Program-made: the position numbers and the translations under genes | The notes under the pieces: model-generated | The model's input: only the letters and a program-made list of their open reading frames with translations | Databases searched by the model: none | What the model was told of the DNA's origin: nothing | Source: a virus | IMG/VR virus record: IMGVR_UViG_3300021962_010117 | Location: 1 to 31,431 of that record | DNA: 31,431 bases | Reading direction: 5' to 3' (one strand) | Shown here: positions 22,941 through 30,035 of the stretch, piece by piece | Numbering within the stretch: the stretch's first letter is position 1 | How the letters are laid out: each line of letters starts with the position of its first letter

Positions 22941-23833
22941 ACTACCTCCAGATATCTAAAGTATGCCAATTCCTTGGCTTTGGTTTCCAAGTCAACATCT
23001 ATATTTAGACCGTAATCATCAATCTTCAAGAACGCATAATCAGAATGTGCTCGAGGATTTCCTTCCACACTCTCGTTCAAATTCTTGCTTTCACTGTAAT
23101 GAAACAATGGTGTAGTATCCCAGGTGGATGCTGCCAAGGCCGCAGCTTCATTGGATGCTAGGCCATCTGGATGAAATTCATGATGAAAATAATCAAACGT
23201 GATGGGAGTCTTGATACGGGAATAGATGTCACGATACAACTGCTTCACTGAGAAGGAATTGGCTTTGTCATCATTCTCCACTACCAGACGCTGTTGTGTT
23301 TCTGTGTTCAGGTTTTCAAACTGAGTGCAAAACTTTTCCACAATGTCCTCGGAATAGTTCATGCCTACATGAATGTTCAAAGGATAGTAATGGCTCACAG
23401 GAATCCCCATCAATGTGAACAGCAAATTGTGATGATGTAGATTCTTGATGCTTCGAGACACCACCTCAGGCTTGCTGGATGCCAGTTTCACAAAGTGGTC
23501 AGGATGAAAACTCACCCGCATACCACTTGCCATGATGACTTCACCTGCCTCACGCAATGCCAGTAAGATGTCTGAGTAATCTGGTAAGTCGGTTTCATGA
23601 TACTCCTCGAACCAGGGAAAGATGTTGCTACCAATACGAAACACACGAACGTTATTTTGAACGTTCCATTTCAGAATCTTCACCAGATCCTGCGCATTAC
23701 GCAAAGTAAGGGAGGACGTCCGTTCCAGTTTCGTGTCCTGACGGAACGAAGCCTGACGTAACGTCCTGCCTGTGGTGACATCTTGTTTGCCTAATGTGAG
23801 ATTGATACAACAGTACCCAACACGATGTGGCAT
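22937..23833 (-). CDS. uvsE: UV-damage endonuclease (UvsE/UvdE family)
   Basis: A 298-aa TIM-barrel DNA-repair nuclease that nicks beside UV photoproducts. Typical segments are RVGYCCINLTL at the start, LKWNVQNNVRVFRIGSNIFPW, MRVSFHPDHFVKL, YYPLNIHVG, RLVVENDDKANS, PITFDYFHHEF and RAHSDYAF; the His, Glu and Asp residues at strand ends are the metal ligands of this family. Length is normal. Its promoter at 23859-23888 is about 26 bases upstream, and GAGG precedes the ATG at 23833. It begins a transcript that continues into the PspC-like and amidase genes. UvsE is known from phages of sunlit waters. Confidence 0.95.
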   Translation of the reverse strand: MPHRVGYCCINLTLGKQDVTTGRTLRQASFRQDTKLERTSSLTLRNAQDLVKILKWNVQNNVRVFRIGSNIFPWFEEYHETDLPDYSDILLALREAGEVIMASGMRVSFHPDHFVKLASSKPEVVSRSIKNLHHHNLLFTLMGIPVSHYYPLNIHVGMNYSEDIVEKFCTQFENLNTETQQRLVVENDDKANSFSVKQLYRDIYSRIKTPITFDYFHHEFHPDGLASNEAAALAASTWDTTPLFHYSESKNLNESVEGNPRAHSDYAFLKIDDYGLNIDVDLETKAKELAYFRYLEVV

Positions 23834-23858
23834 AACACCTCACTTGAAGTCATACTGT

Positions 23859-23888
23859 AATATAACACTTTTTTTAGGTGTTTGTCAA
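23859..23888 (-). promoter_or_regulatory. Sigma70-like promoter for the uvsE unit
   Basis: TTGACA (23888-23883), an 18-bp spacer, then TATATT (23864-23859). The -35 lies within the last codons of the upstream PP-loop gene (…GAC TTG ACA AAC ACC TAA). Confidence 0.8.
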
Positions 23889-24431
23889 GTCCTCTATTCC
23901 CAGAGTGGAAAAGGCCCAGATTCGTTCTTTGCATTGCCAACATTGTTTACATCTACCCACGGACCATTCAGTACAAGTATGTGTGATTCTAGATAGCTCC
24001 AGAATGTTTAGATCCAAATATATTTGCAATAGGTCGGTCTTGAACAAGTGAAAAAAGGGTTGTATCATTTTGGGATGTTTTCTTCGAATTCTATTTGGTC
24101 CGCCTGGTAGAACATCTTTTGGATAGATGTTGCCTCCCAGATAAAACACATCACACAAATGTTCTATCTGTGGTAACGCATCATTCAGTATTTCACTATG
24201 GTGTAAATCTGGGTTGCCTATGCGAATGGAATAAGGAATCTTCACTTGTAATTTTTCATTGATCCAATCCACAACATCATCCACATACAAAGATGCGCCA
24301 TCATGCTTTGGCACCGTGAAGGTGGTTATCTTCTGTGGATGTTGTTGTGCCACAAGAAACAATAGGAGTGCGCTATCCATTCCTCCGGATATCAACACTC
24401 CTATGTGTTTATCAGTTGGAACTGAAAACAT
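23874..24431 (-). CDS. QueC-like PP-loop ATPase
   Basis: A 185-aa N-type ATP pyrophosphatase. The loop is GVLISGGMDSALL (SGGxDS at about residues 15-20), and a cysteine-rich tail, THTCTEWSVGRCKQCWQCKERIWAF, near 150-173 resembles the zinc site of QueC (7-cyano-7-deazaguanine synthase). The middle, YLGGNIYPKDVLPGG, is less familiar, and the protein is a little short. QueC relatives in phages can supply deazaguanine for DNA modification, but no other queuosine-pathway gene is visible, so the substrate is open. The start at 24431 overlaps the 38-aa gene as TGATG; a GTG at 24434 is possible. Confidence 0.82.
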   Translation of the reverse strand: MFSVPTDKHIGVLISGGMDSALLLFLVAQQHPQKITTFTVPKHDGASLYVDDVVDWINEKLQVKIPYSIRIGNPDLHHSEILNDALPQIEHLCDVFYLGGNIYPKDVLPGGPNRIRRKHPKMIQPFFHLFKTDLLQIYLDLNILELSRITHTCTEWSVGRCKQCWQCKERIWAFSTLGIEDLTNT

Positions 24432-24547
24432 CACTTCTTTTTTGTTTTCTTAGGCTTGTAACTGGACTTCACACGAACCTTCTTACTGGTACCATTTTTC
24501 TTCTTGATAGTTCGTGTGTGTTCTTTGATGTAACTAAACATTCCCAT
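24431..24547 (-). CDS. Tiny very basic protein, 38 aa
   Basis: An ATG at 24547 shared with the preceding stop (TAATG), with CGGAGG upstream in the end of the 30-aa gene. The product begins MGMFSYIKEHTRTIKKK and ends in a Lys-rich tail (KPKKTKKK). A second ATG at 24541 is possible. It is strongly positively charged and has no recognised domain; it could bind nucleic acid or host RNA polymerase or ribosomes (inference). It is coupled to its neighbours on both sides, which supports it as a gene. Confidence 0.75.
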   Translation of the reverse strand: MGMFSYIKEHTRTIKKKNGTSKKVRVKSSYKPKKTKKK

Positions 24548-24639
24548 TAGCGTTTCCTCCGATTGGAACGGTTCTTGCGTTTCTTACTGCCAATCTTTCT
24601 ACGACCACGGCGTGGACGATTCTTATGCGGATGTGGCAT
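24547..24639 (-). CDS. Tiny arginine-rich protein, 30 aa
   Basis: An ATG at 24639 with AAGGAG six bases upstream. The product MPHPHKNRPRRGRRKIGSKK, followed by ten more mainly Arg, Lys and Asn residues, has more than half basic residues. Its TAA overlaps the next ATG. The composition suggests a nucleic-acid-binding peptide. The good ribosome-binding site and double coupling make chance unlikely; the exact role is unknown. Confidence 0.75.
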   Translation of the reverse strand: MPHPHKNRPRRGRRKIGSKKRKNRSNRRKR

Positions 24640-24677
24640 AGCTCACTCCTTGTCTTGTGGCTTGTTCCTTGATGGCT

Positions 24678-24890
24678 TCAACATGCTGTCCACTCAATTC
24701 TGTTGCCATCTTCATCAATTCTGGGAAATTCTCCTTGGTTATCTTCACTTCGTTTGGGTGCATCATATAATCCTATCTCCTGTGAAAATGCAGTTAATTC
24801 ATCTGCTGTGTTAAAAATTCTATCCCAATTGTTATCAAACTCTTGTTTGTTCACACTAAGAGGTCTGGGACTATCGCCTTTGCCATTCAT
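24678..24890 (-). CDS. Conserved small phage protein, 70 aa
   Basis: A 70-aa protein starting MNGKGDSPRPLSVNKQEFDN and continuing NWDRIF. This opening (GKGD-x-PRPL and NWDRIF) is familiar from small hypothetical proteins of T4-like and related phages, though I cannot name a function. The rest is acidic and ends EDGNRIEWTAC. The start overlaps the sulfotransferase-like gene by four bases (ATGA). A 38-base gap with no gene separates it from the 30-aa gene downstream. Confidence 0.8.
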   Translation of the reverse strand: MNGKGDSPRPLSVNKQEFDNNWDRIFNTADELTAFSQEIGLYDAPKRSEDNQGEFPRIDEDGNRIEWTAC

Positions 24891-25534
24891 AATACTTTAC
24901 CTATGATTTTCATGCTAAGTTGTTCATACATTTCGTTAAATTGGTTAACATCTTTCAACATGGCTTCATCAGAGTGATAGGGAGCTTTTCTTTTATATTT
25001 AGCACCTACATATTCCAAATTCAATTGCTTCATCAATTGGTCTGGATGTTGAAATACATCTTCATCTAATACCACTACATCACATCTGTCTCGGTACATC
25101 ATGTGTGATTGATAGTGTTCCAGTCGTTCCACAATTTTATCTTCTGTGAACTCCAGTTGTCCAAGAAAACGTTCTCGACTGTTCTTTCTATCAGTCCCAT
25201 TACTGAAGGTACTTAGTTGTTTTTCCACCAAAGCCTTCAATAATCTTGTTCTGTAATTTTTAGGTTCAATGAAAATGGTGGTGTACATCTCATCTTCCAG
25301 AAATTTTTCAGCCAACCAAGGATAATGATTGATAACCATTTTCACAACAGGTCGGGGAGTTCGAGCAATCATTTTCTGATACTTCTCATGAACTTGTTCC
25401 AACGTGTTGTAAGCTGGATTGAAAGGCTCATCTTCATCTGACAGATGAATGGCATTTCCTAATGCCAAAGATGTTTTCAGTAAACTATGAACATAATGAG
25501 AACCACATCTTGGTAGATGAAAAATACAATACAT
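24887..25534 (-). CDS. Sulfotransferase-like P-loop protein
   Basis: A 215-aa protein starting MYCIFHLPRCGSHYVHSLL. PRCGSHYV is in the position of the 5'-phosphosulfate loop (PRSGSTWL type) of PAPS-dependent sulfotransferases. Later, VVLDEDVFQHPDQLMKQL resembles the E-D-xxxDP segment near the 3'-phosphate site. The family link is plausible but not certain. The start at 25534 overlaps the preceding stop as TAATG. A kinase-nucleotidyltransferase fusion two genes upstream could be linked to its cofactor (see findings). It might sulfate a surface sugar or small molecule. Confidence 0.75.
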   Translation of the reverse strand: MYCIFHLPRCGSHYVHSLLKTSLALGNAIHLSDEDEPFNPAYNTLEQVHEKYQKMIARTPRPVVKMVINHYPWLAEKFLEDEMYTTIFIEPKNYRTRLLKALVEKQLSTFSNGTDRKNSRERFLGQLEFTEDKIVERLEHYQSHMMYRDRCDVVVLDEDVFQHPDQLMKQLNLEYVGAKYKRKAPYHSDEAMLKDVNQFNEMYEQLSMKIIGKVL

Positions 25535-25800
25535 TACATCTTCTTCATCAAATTGTTCCAACTGACATCAAACACAAAATACAACAATGTTTTACCTATG
25601 AAATCCAAAGCGGAAATTCCTAGGCTGAGTTGTAAACTGCCAGTGACGGCAAATGAAATCAGGAATGTTACAATAACAGAGAAGAACCGATAGATGACTG
25701 CTTTTGCAAACAGCACTCGGTTACTCAGCCATCTTTTTCCTAATATCAGTCGCAGAAATGCTCTCAGTTTCCGCATCCAGATGAATTCGTTCCACTTCAT
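25534..25800 (-). CDS. DUF2061-like small membrane protein
   Basis: An 88-aa protein. VLFAKAVIYRFFSVIVTFLI, followed by SFAVTGSLQLSLGISALDF and GKTLLYFVFDVSW, matches the two-helix pattern of the DUF2061 family (AK...R..ATLVTF...VTG...LA......KT.LYY..E..W). The ATG at 25800 has GGGAGG nine bases upstream and is preferred over the ATG at 25776. The first 80 bases overlap the kinase fusion in another frame, a long overlap for this genome. It is an inner-membrane protein of unknown function. Confidence 0.85.
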   Translation of the reverse strand: MKWNEFIWMRKLRAFLRLILGKRWLSNRVLFAKAVIYRFFSVIVTFLISFAVTGSLQLSLGISALDFIGKTLLYFVFDVSWNNLMKKM

Positions 25801-26485
25801 ATCCTACGTCCCTCCCATAATATACACCACAGATGTTGGGTGCTTGAATGACGATATATTTATTATTGTATTCCTTCAATGCCTCATGAATCCGGTTCTT
25901 CACAAAGGTGAAGTCAAATGGATTCTTGTCATCAGTACCATGAGTATCACGAACCATAATCATCACTTGTCCTTGCTTCTTCAAAATCTCCTCGAACAAC
26001 TTCTTGTGACCATCATGGAAAGGTTGGAATCGTCCAATCATCACACCTGTGGGCTTCTTGCTATCAAAGGCCACGCCCATGTTGATTCTCCACATGATGT
26101 CACGTGCTTGTTGATTCACATCTCCCCACTCAGTAATGATGTAATCCGGATGGATGGGACGCTCAAACATCTTGTTGGTGTCCTCAAATCGTCCATCTAG
26201 AATGGTGTCCATGAAAATAGTGAAATCAGCACAATATCGGCGGCGCGTTTCCTCGGTGGGACATACAAAGTCTGCCACCACATGCTTGTCATAATCTTCT
26301 GCCACCCAGGCTAGGTCTGCCATGCGTTGGGCTTGACGAACACGACCTTCAGCAGTGAAATCCCAATCATTGTATTGTTTCCGAACATCATCAGCATTCA
26401 GATAGACAGCATTCATCTTCTCTGCCAATGTTTTAGCCAAAGTGGACTTTCCTGACCCAGGCAGTCCCATCACTAGAATTCTCAT
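25721..26485 (-). CDS. Fusion of APS-kinase-like P-loop domain and HxGH nucleotidyltransferase domain
   Basis: A 254-aa two-domain protein. Residues 1-135 are a P-loop kinase (GLPGSGKST at 7-15, LNADDVRKQY at 29-38, RVRQAQRMADLA) most like adenylylsulfate kinases. Residues 146-254 are a nucleotidyltransferase of the NMN-adenylyltransferase/cytidylyltransferase type (MIGRFQPFHDGH at 149-160, ISATDIRKKM at 243-252). Possible roles are NAD salvage with a kinase (compare NadR, in the other domain order) or PAPS-related chemistry. The start at 26485 overlaps purA as ATGA; a start at 26542 is rejected because it lies inside purA and adds no family sequence. Confidence 0.9.
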   Translation of the reverse strand: MRILVMGLPGSGKSTLAKTLAEKMNAVYLNADDVRKQYNDWDFTAEGRVRQAQRMADLAWVAEDYDKHVVADFVCPTEETRRRYCADFTIFMDTILDGRFEDTNKMFERPIHPDYIITEWGDVNQQARDIMWRINMGVAFDSKKPTGVMIGRFQPFHDGHKKLFEEILKKQGQVMIMVRDTHGTDDKNPFDFTFVKNRIHEALKEYNNKYIVIQAPNICGVYYGRDVGYEVERIHLDAETESISATDIRKKMAE

Positions 26486-27507
26486 ACTCCCTCCGGAGTT
26501 GTGGACCATGTTATGTTGTTTAATTGTGACCTGTAATGCCATTTGATGGTATCTTCAACAAATTGTTTGAATTCATTTACTGTATCAAACATATGGCGAG
26601 TGCCACGAAACACCACACCAAACTTTCCTACTTGTTCCATCACATCCACTTTGTTAATGATGAGGTCTGTGACATCATTAATATACATGGCTTGAATCAC
26701 GCCGTCAAGATGCAGCCAACGCACCTGACGCTTTCTTCCTGTGGTGGCGCCAAATTCTTGTCCAGCTTCCTGAATCTTGTCCAGGATGTCTTGGTCACCC
26801 TTGTCATTGAATGTTTTGAATCCAGAGTAGGTTTCATACGCCTTCATGATGCCATAGACATTTCTCCAGGTTCTGGGTGGGATGCCATTCAATGCCACGG
26901 CACCTGAGGTGCAATGTGAACTGGTGACATAGGGATAATCACCCCAATCAATGTCAATCTGAAATCCCTGAGCTCCTTCACATAACACATTCATCTCACG
27001 ATTATCACCATGAAAATAACTGTAGGTGTCAATCATATCATAGGGAAGGTCCCAGCTGTTGTATTTCAGCATCTCTTTGATACGAGTGCCTGTTCTGGCA
27101 TACTTGTCACGATAGGTGGGACCAATTCCTTGTTTCGTGGTGCCAATCTTGGTGTCAGTGTTATCTTCCTGGAGATGTTTATCCAACGTGACATGACAAC
27201 GAGCGTCAATCATCACAGGTGCTGAAAATCCAAGTTGTTCCAACATATCAATTTCTTCACGAAGCTTGGGAAGATTCACCACACATCCTATGCCAATGAT
27301 GCTGGGGATGCCATAGAACACACCCACAGGCACCTGATGCGTCACCACTTTCTGTCCATTATGATAGATGGTGTGGCCGGCGTTGGCACCACCATTGTAT
27401 CGAAGAACAGCATCATATTTGTAGGTCTTGGCTAACCAATGCGAGACCTTACCCTTGCCTGTGTCACCTGCTTGTAAATCCACCACAATGTCTGCATGAC
27501 GAATCAT
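26482..27507 (-). CDS. purA: Adenylosuccinate synthetase family protein (PurA/PurZ-like)
   Basis: A 341-aa GTP-dependent ligase that joins Asp to IMP, or to dGMP in the PurZ branch. IVVDLQAGDTGKGK (8-20) keeps the catalytic Asp15, and NGGANAGHTIYHNG follows. TTKQGIGPTYRDKYARTG, CEGAQGFQIDIDWGDYPYVTSS, EFGATTGRKRQVRWL and NKVDVMEQ line up with the IMP, GTP and aspartate sites. It is about 90 residues shorter than bacterial PurA, and its start resembles PurZ from 2-aminoadenine phages. In PurZ the Asp is usually replaced, so this may be a PurA or an intermediate PurZ0-type enzyme. A kinase fusion follows (ATGA). Confidence 0.92.
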   Translation of the reverse strand: MIRHADIVVDLQAGDTGKGKVSHWLAKTYKYDAVLRYNGGANAGHTIYHNGQKVVTHQVPVGVFYGIPSIIGIGCVVNLPKLREEIDMLEQLGFSAPVMIDARCHVTLDKHLQEDNTDTKIGTTKQGIGPTYRDKYARTGTRIKEMLKYNSWDLPYDMIDTYSYFHGDNREMNVLCEGAQGFQIDIDWGDYPYVTSSHCTSGAVALNGIPPRTWRNVYGIMKAYETYSGFKTFNDKGDQDILDKIQEAGQEFGATTGRKRQVRWLHLDGVIQAMYINDVTDLIINKVDVMEQVGKFGVVFRGTRHMFDTVNEFKQFVEDTIKWHYRSQLNNITWSTTPEGV

Positions 27508-27516
27508 AATCTATCC

Positions 27517-27840
27517 TCAGGCGCTGAAGCTGCTCCCGCAACCACAGCCGCCTGTTGCATTAGGGTTATTGAATTTGAAGCCTGAGGCTTCCATCGTAGA
27601 TACATAATCCAATTGTAAATTTTCCAGATACTGGCTACTGAAAGGATCCACTAGAAGATTCACTTTGTCTGATACATTCACCACCAGGTCATCTTCACTG
27701 GTGGTTTCTTCCACCATCATGGAATATTTGAAACCAGAACATCCTCCAGGCATCACACTGATGCGAACATAACCGCATTGTTCACGTTCCAGTGCTGTTT
27801 GCAATTCAATTAATGCTGAATTGGTTACTTGAATATTCAT
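27517..27840 (-). CDS. HesB/IscA-type Fe-S cluster carrier
   Basis: A 107-aa A-type iron-sulfur carrier. The three conserved cysteines are Cys34 (GGCSGFKY) and Cys99 and Cys101 (GGCGCGSSF). The length and the DPFSSQYLENLQLDYV segment are typical. It may load clusters onto phage or host Fe-S proteins; the two radical SAM enzymes here are natural clients (inference). Such genes are known in aquatic phages. The start has GAGG at a good distance. It shares TAATG with the upstream zinc-ribbon gene. Confidence 0.94.
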   Translation of the reverse strand: MNIQVTNSALIELQTALEREQCGYVRISVMPGGCSGFKYSMMVEETTSEDDLVVNVSDKVNLLVDPFSSQYLENLQLDYVSTMEASGFKFNNPNATGGCGCGSSFSA

Positions 27841-28052
27841 TAACGACCTCGGTTCACAAATCGTGTGAGAGTATGAACTGCTTGCTTGTTTTCAGGACGG
27901 ACAAACACCACTCGGCCGGCTGTCTTATGGTCATACACCATGGCACCCACATACTTCTGTACACCTGAACAGGTGACACAGGTCTGTGTTTCTGGAAGCA
28001 CTTCCAACCGACTGGTAGGAATCATGGACTTACACCGAGCACAAGTTCGCAT
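27840..28052 (-). CDS. Small zinc-ribbon protein, 70 aa
   Basis: A 70-aa protein starting MRTCARCKSMIPTSRLEVL, with a second pair in TCVTCSG: CxxC at residues 4/7 and 25/28. The rest is basic, with KTAGRVVFVRPENKQAV and no known domain. AGGAGG (28062-28057) precedes the ATG, and the promoter at 28079-28107 starts its transcript, so it leads the operon that includes the HesB and PurA genes. It could be a small transcription or RNA-binding regulator; the DksA/TraR-like finger is only a loose resemblance. Confidence 0.85.
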   Translation of the reverse strand: MRTCARCKSMIPTSRLEVLPETQTCVTCSGVQKYVGAMVYDHKTAGRVVFVRPENKQAVHTLTRFVNRGR

Positions 28053-28078
28053 ACATCCTCCTGAAAGGGTACAGTGGA

Positions 28079-28107
28079 AATATACTACAGTATGTTGTGT
28101 TTGTCAA
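28079..28107 (-). promoter_or_regulatory. Sigma70-like promoter for the zinc ribbon/HesB/purA unit
   Basis: TTGACA (28107-28102), a 17-bp spacer, then TATATT (28084-28079). It is the best match of the four, starting three bases after the TAG of the gene ending at 28110. Confidence 0.85.
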
Positions 28108-28109
28108 GC

Positions 28110-29183
28110 CTAATGTTTCTTTTTGTAGTCCGCCACCATGGAATTAGGATTCATTCCACCAGTTTTGTTTCTAAGATTGAATTTCAATTTGAACTCAGGT
28201 GTTTCCACAATCATGTCCACACGTTTGGATTCACCACCTGCGCCGCCATACACAATGTCCAAAGACAATGGTTTACTGGATTGTTCCAACATTTTTTTCG
28301 TCATTTCAAAATGCACAATTTTGTTGTTCAGGAAATGCACCAGATGATAACCATGCCCTATCCCACTTTTGATGAATGCCGTTAACCGACCTTTGTTCAC
28401 CTGAGAGAAGGTGTTGTCCGGTTTCATCACTTTGTTTTTTCCTTGGAACACATCAATGAATTTCTTTTCATCTATGCCAAAAAACTTCAAAATCTTCTTC
28501 CCTTCTTCGTTCTCAATCTTACCATTGAAGATTTCTTTACCAATGAGTTTTTTACCCACACCCACGTTGAAAAATGACACAGTTGGACCCAGTTTCAAAC
28601 TTAGATAGATGCGGCGTTTAGGAGCTTCTGTGGTCACAGTCAAATCCGTTACAGTGGCACCAATGTTGGGATCCCCTGCTGTGCCAATGAATAAACTATC
28701 TCCTTGTACTATCAAAGGTCTTTTCTTGTTCAATGCACCTTCTGGAATCACCACCACTTCATCCAAGATGGTGAGTTTGTAATACTTCACGAATTCTTCA
28801 ATGAACGTGGCATGGGCTTTGTTCTGGATGGGTTCTCCACGAACCCAACGCATGATGTCCTGTTGCAATTGCATTTCAAATGCATTGCCTTGATTGTTGG
28901 CACCACGACCCCCACGACTACCTTCACCTGGTGTCATCTTCAACAATTTCACGGCGCTTTTCATTTTGATGTTCGGGACTGGATCCACTGAAGTGATGCG
29001 TCGAGTGATTTTCACCTGCTCGGGATTGGCATCATCAATGGCCATGGGTTCTTCCACGGTGGGATGTTTTCTCCTGAGATAATCAAACAGCACCACCAGT
29101 TCAGCCTGAGCCTTCCGATGTTTCTTCACACCAGGATGAACCAGAATGTCTTTTTTCTCTTTGGGAATGAATTTAAAGGCCAT
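28110..29183 (-). CDS. Unrecognised phage protein, 357 aa
   Basis: A 357-aa protein, Lys-rich, starting MAFKFIPKEKKDILVHPGV. Notable segments are RGGRGANNQGNAFEMQLQQDI, KRRIYLSLKLGPTVSFFN and GESKRVDMIVETPEFKLKFN. The Glu in GNAFE and the beta-strand YLSLK could fit a PD-(D/E)XK-type nuclease core, but I cannot confirm it. It ends TAG just before the promoter at 28079-28107. The start at 29183 overlaps the upstream gene by 11 bases. No signal peptide or membrane segment is evident. A soluble DNA-related protein is the best guess. Confidence 0.78.
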   Translation of the reverse strand: MAFKFIPKEKKDILVHPGVKKHRKAQAELVVLFDYLRRKHPTVEEPMAIDDANPEQVKITRRITSVDPVPNIKMKSAVKLLKMTPGEGSRGGRGANNQGNAFEMQLQQDIMRWVRGEPIQNKAHATFIEEFVKYYKLTILDEVVVIPEGALNKKRPLIVQGDSLFIGTAGDPNIGATVTDLTVTTEAPKRRIYLSLKLGPTVSFFNVGVGKKLIGKEIFNGKIENEEGKKILKFFGIDEKKFIDVFQGKNKVMKPDNTFSQVNKGRLTAFIKSGIGHGYHLVHFLNNKIVHFEMTKKMLEQSSKPLSLDIVYGGAGGESKRVDMIVETPEFKLKFNLRNKTGGMNPNSMVADYKKKH

Positions 29184-29808
29184 CGGCGATGATGTCGTAG
29201 TAGAAACGGTTGCTATCTTCCGTGGAATATTTAGGCTGGTTTTCCACACGATACACCTGATGATTAATCAAACGATTCACCACCAGGTCCTTCTTCACAG
29301 TGAAGCTGGGGTCAAAGAAACGCATTCTGTTGTTGGGTTGTATGGCGAAATGGCCTGAATCCAATTTGATGACATGACCACATTTGTGATTGTCAGGTGT
29401 CTCGGCATAGCCATAGCGTAATTCAGAATAATCACCCTGGGCCCAATCCAACGTGAACAGATATTCTCCAGCATGTTTCTGATTGTCACGGTCATAGTAC
29501 ACACAGCTCAGATGATCCAAGGCGGCAAATGTAGTTGCCGTCACGTTGTAGCTGAAGTTGTTCCAGAGTTGCAACTGTGCCAGTTCACGATGTTCACACT
29601 CCCGCCAGCATAACGCACTCACAGGCACACCCCACCAGACACCTCCATCTTCCATCAGGATGGTGAACAGGGTGGCTTCAGCAGGTCGTGAAATCACCCC
29701 GAAGGCGATGCAGGGATGAAATGCTCCGTGGCCCGCTTCATGATTCTGGAGATATTCACTACGAACCAGGCAGCTGATGATGGGGATGTTGCAATTCAGA
29801 TAGGCCAT
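29173..29808 (-). CDS. Conserved T4-like phage protein, unknown function
   Basis: A 211-aa protein starting MAYLNCNIPIISCLVRSEYL, a beginning I recognise from hypothetical proteins of T4-like phages of aquatic bacteria. Cys, Trp and His are frequent early on (WWGVPVSALCWRECEHRE). A later RYGYAETPDNHKCGHVIKLD and PNNRMRFFDPSF resemble a beta-rich fold. There is no catalytic motif I can name. The start at 29808 follows AGAGAAGAA and overlaps the previous gene by 13 bases. Confidence 0.85.
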   Translation of the reverse strand: MAYLNCNIPIISCLVRSEYLQNHEAGHGAFHPCIAFGVISRPAEATLFTILMEDGGVWWGVPVSALCWRECEHRELAQLQLWNNFSYNVTATTFAALDHLSCVYYDRDNQKHAGEYLFTLDWAQGDYSELRYGYAETPDNHKCGHVIKLDSGHFAIQPNNRMRFFDPSFTVKKDLVVNRLINHQVYRVENQPKYSTEDSNRFYYDIIADGL

Positions 29809-30035
29809 TTCTTCTCTGGACAAGCCTCAGGGCCATCTTTGGGACTGTACACCTTTTTGCTCAGGGGACATCCACAGGCACCACAGATGAAACTCATGCT
29901 CAATTTGCTGAATTTCTTGTGTTCACAGCCGTCACAAATCTGGATGCGTGCATCCGCCACCTGTTGTTGTTCAGGTGTGGGGTTGGCAGCACGCTTCCAG
30001 GCCACGGCAATTTCCACTAGATTGGGTATTTTCAT
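29796..30035 (-). CDS. Small zinc-ribbon protein with CGCPL motif
   Basis: A 79-aa protein starting MKIPNLVEIAVAWKRA. CDGC (34/37), then CGACGCPL (51/54/56) and a final ACPEKKW form a zinc-binding ribbon seen in small phage proteins. The start at 30035 overlaps the previous stop as ATGA and has GGAG nine bases upstream; a start at 30074 is rejected because it covers the neighbour. It is the third tiny zinc ribbon here, after those at 5051 and 27840. Function unknown. Confidence 0.85.
   Translation of the reverse strand: MKIPNLVEIAVAWKRAANPTPEQQQVADARIQICDGCEHKKFSKLSMSFICGACGCPLSKKVYSPKDGPEACPEKKWPI

Noticed and set aside
24640-24677. 13-codon frame before the 30-aa gene
   Set aside because: Too short, no independent support, and it ends at the Shine-Dalgarno of the next gene.
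28074-29358. Plus-strand frames opposite the 357-aa and 211-aa genes
   Set aside because: Shadows of the minus-strand genes; no motifs, no coupling, opposite to all supported genes.
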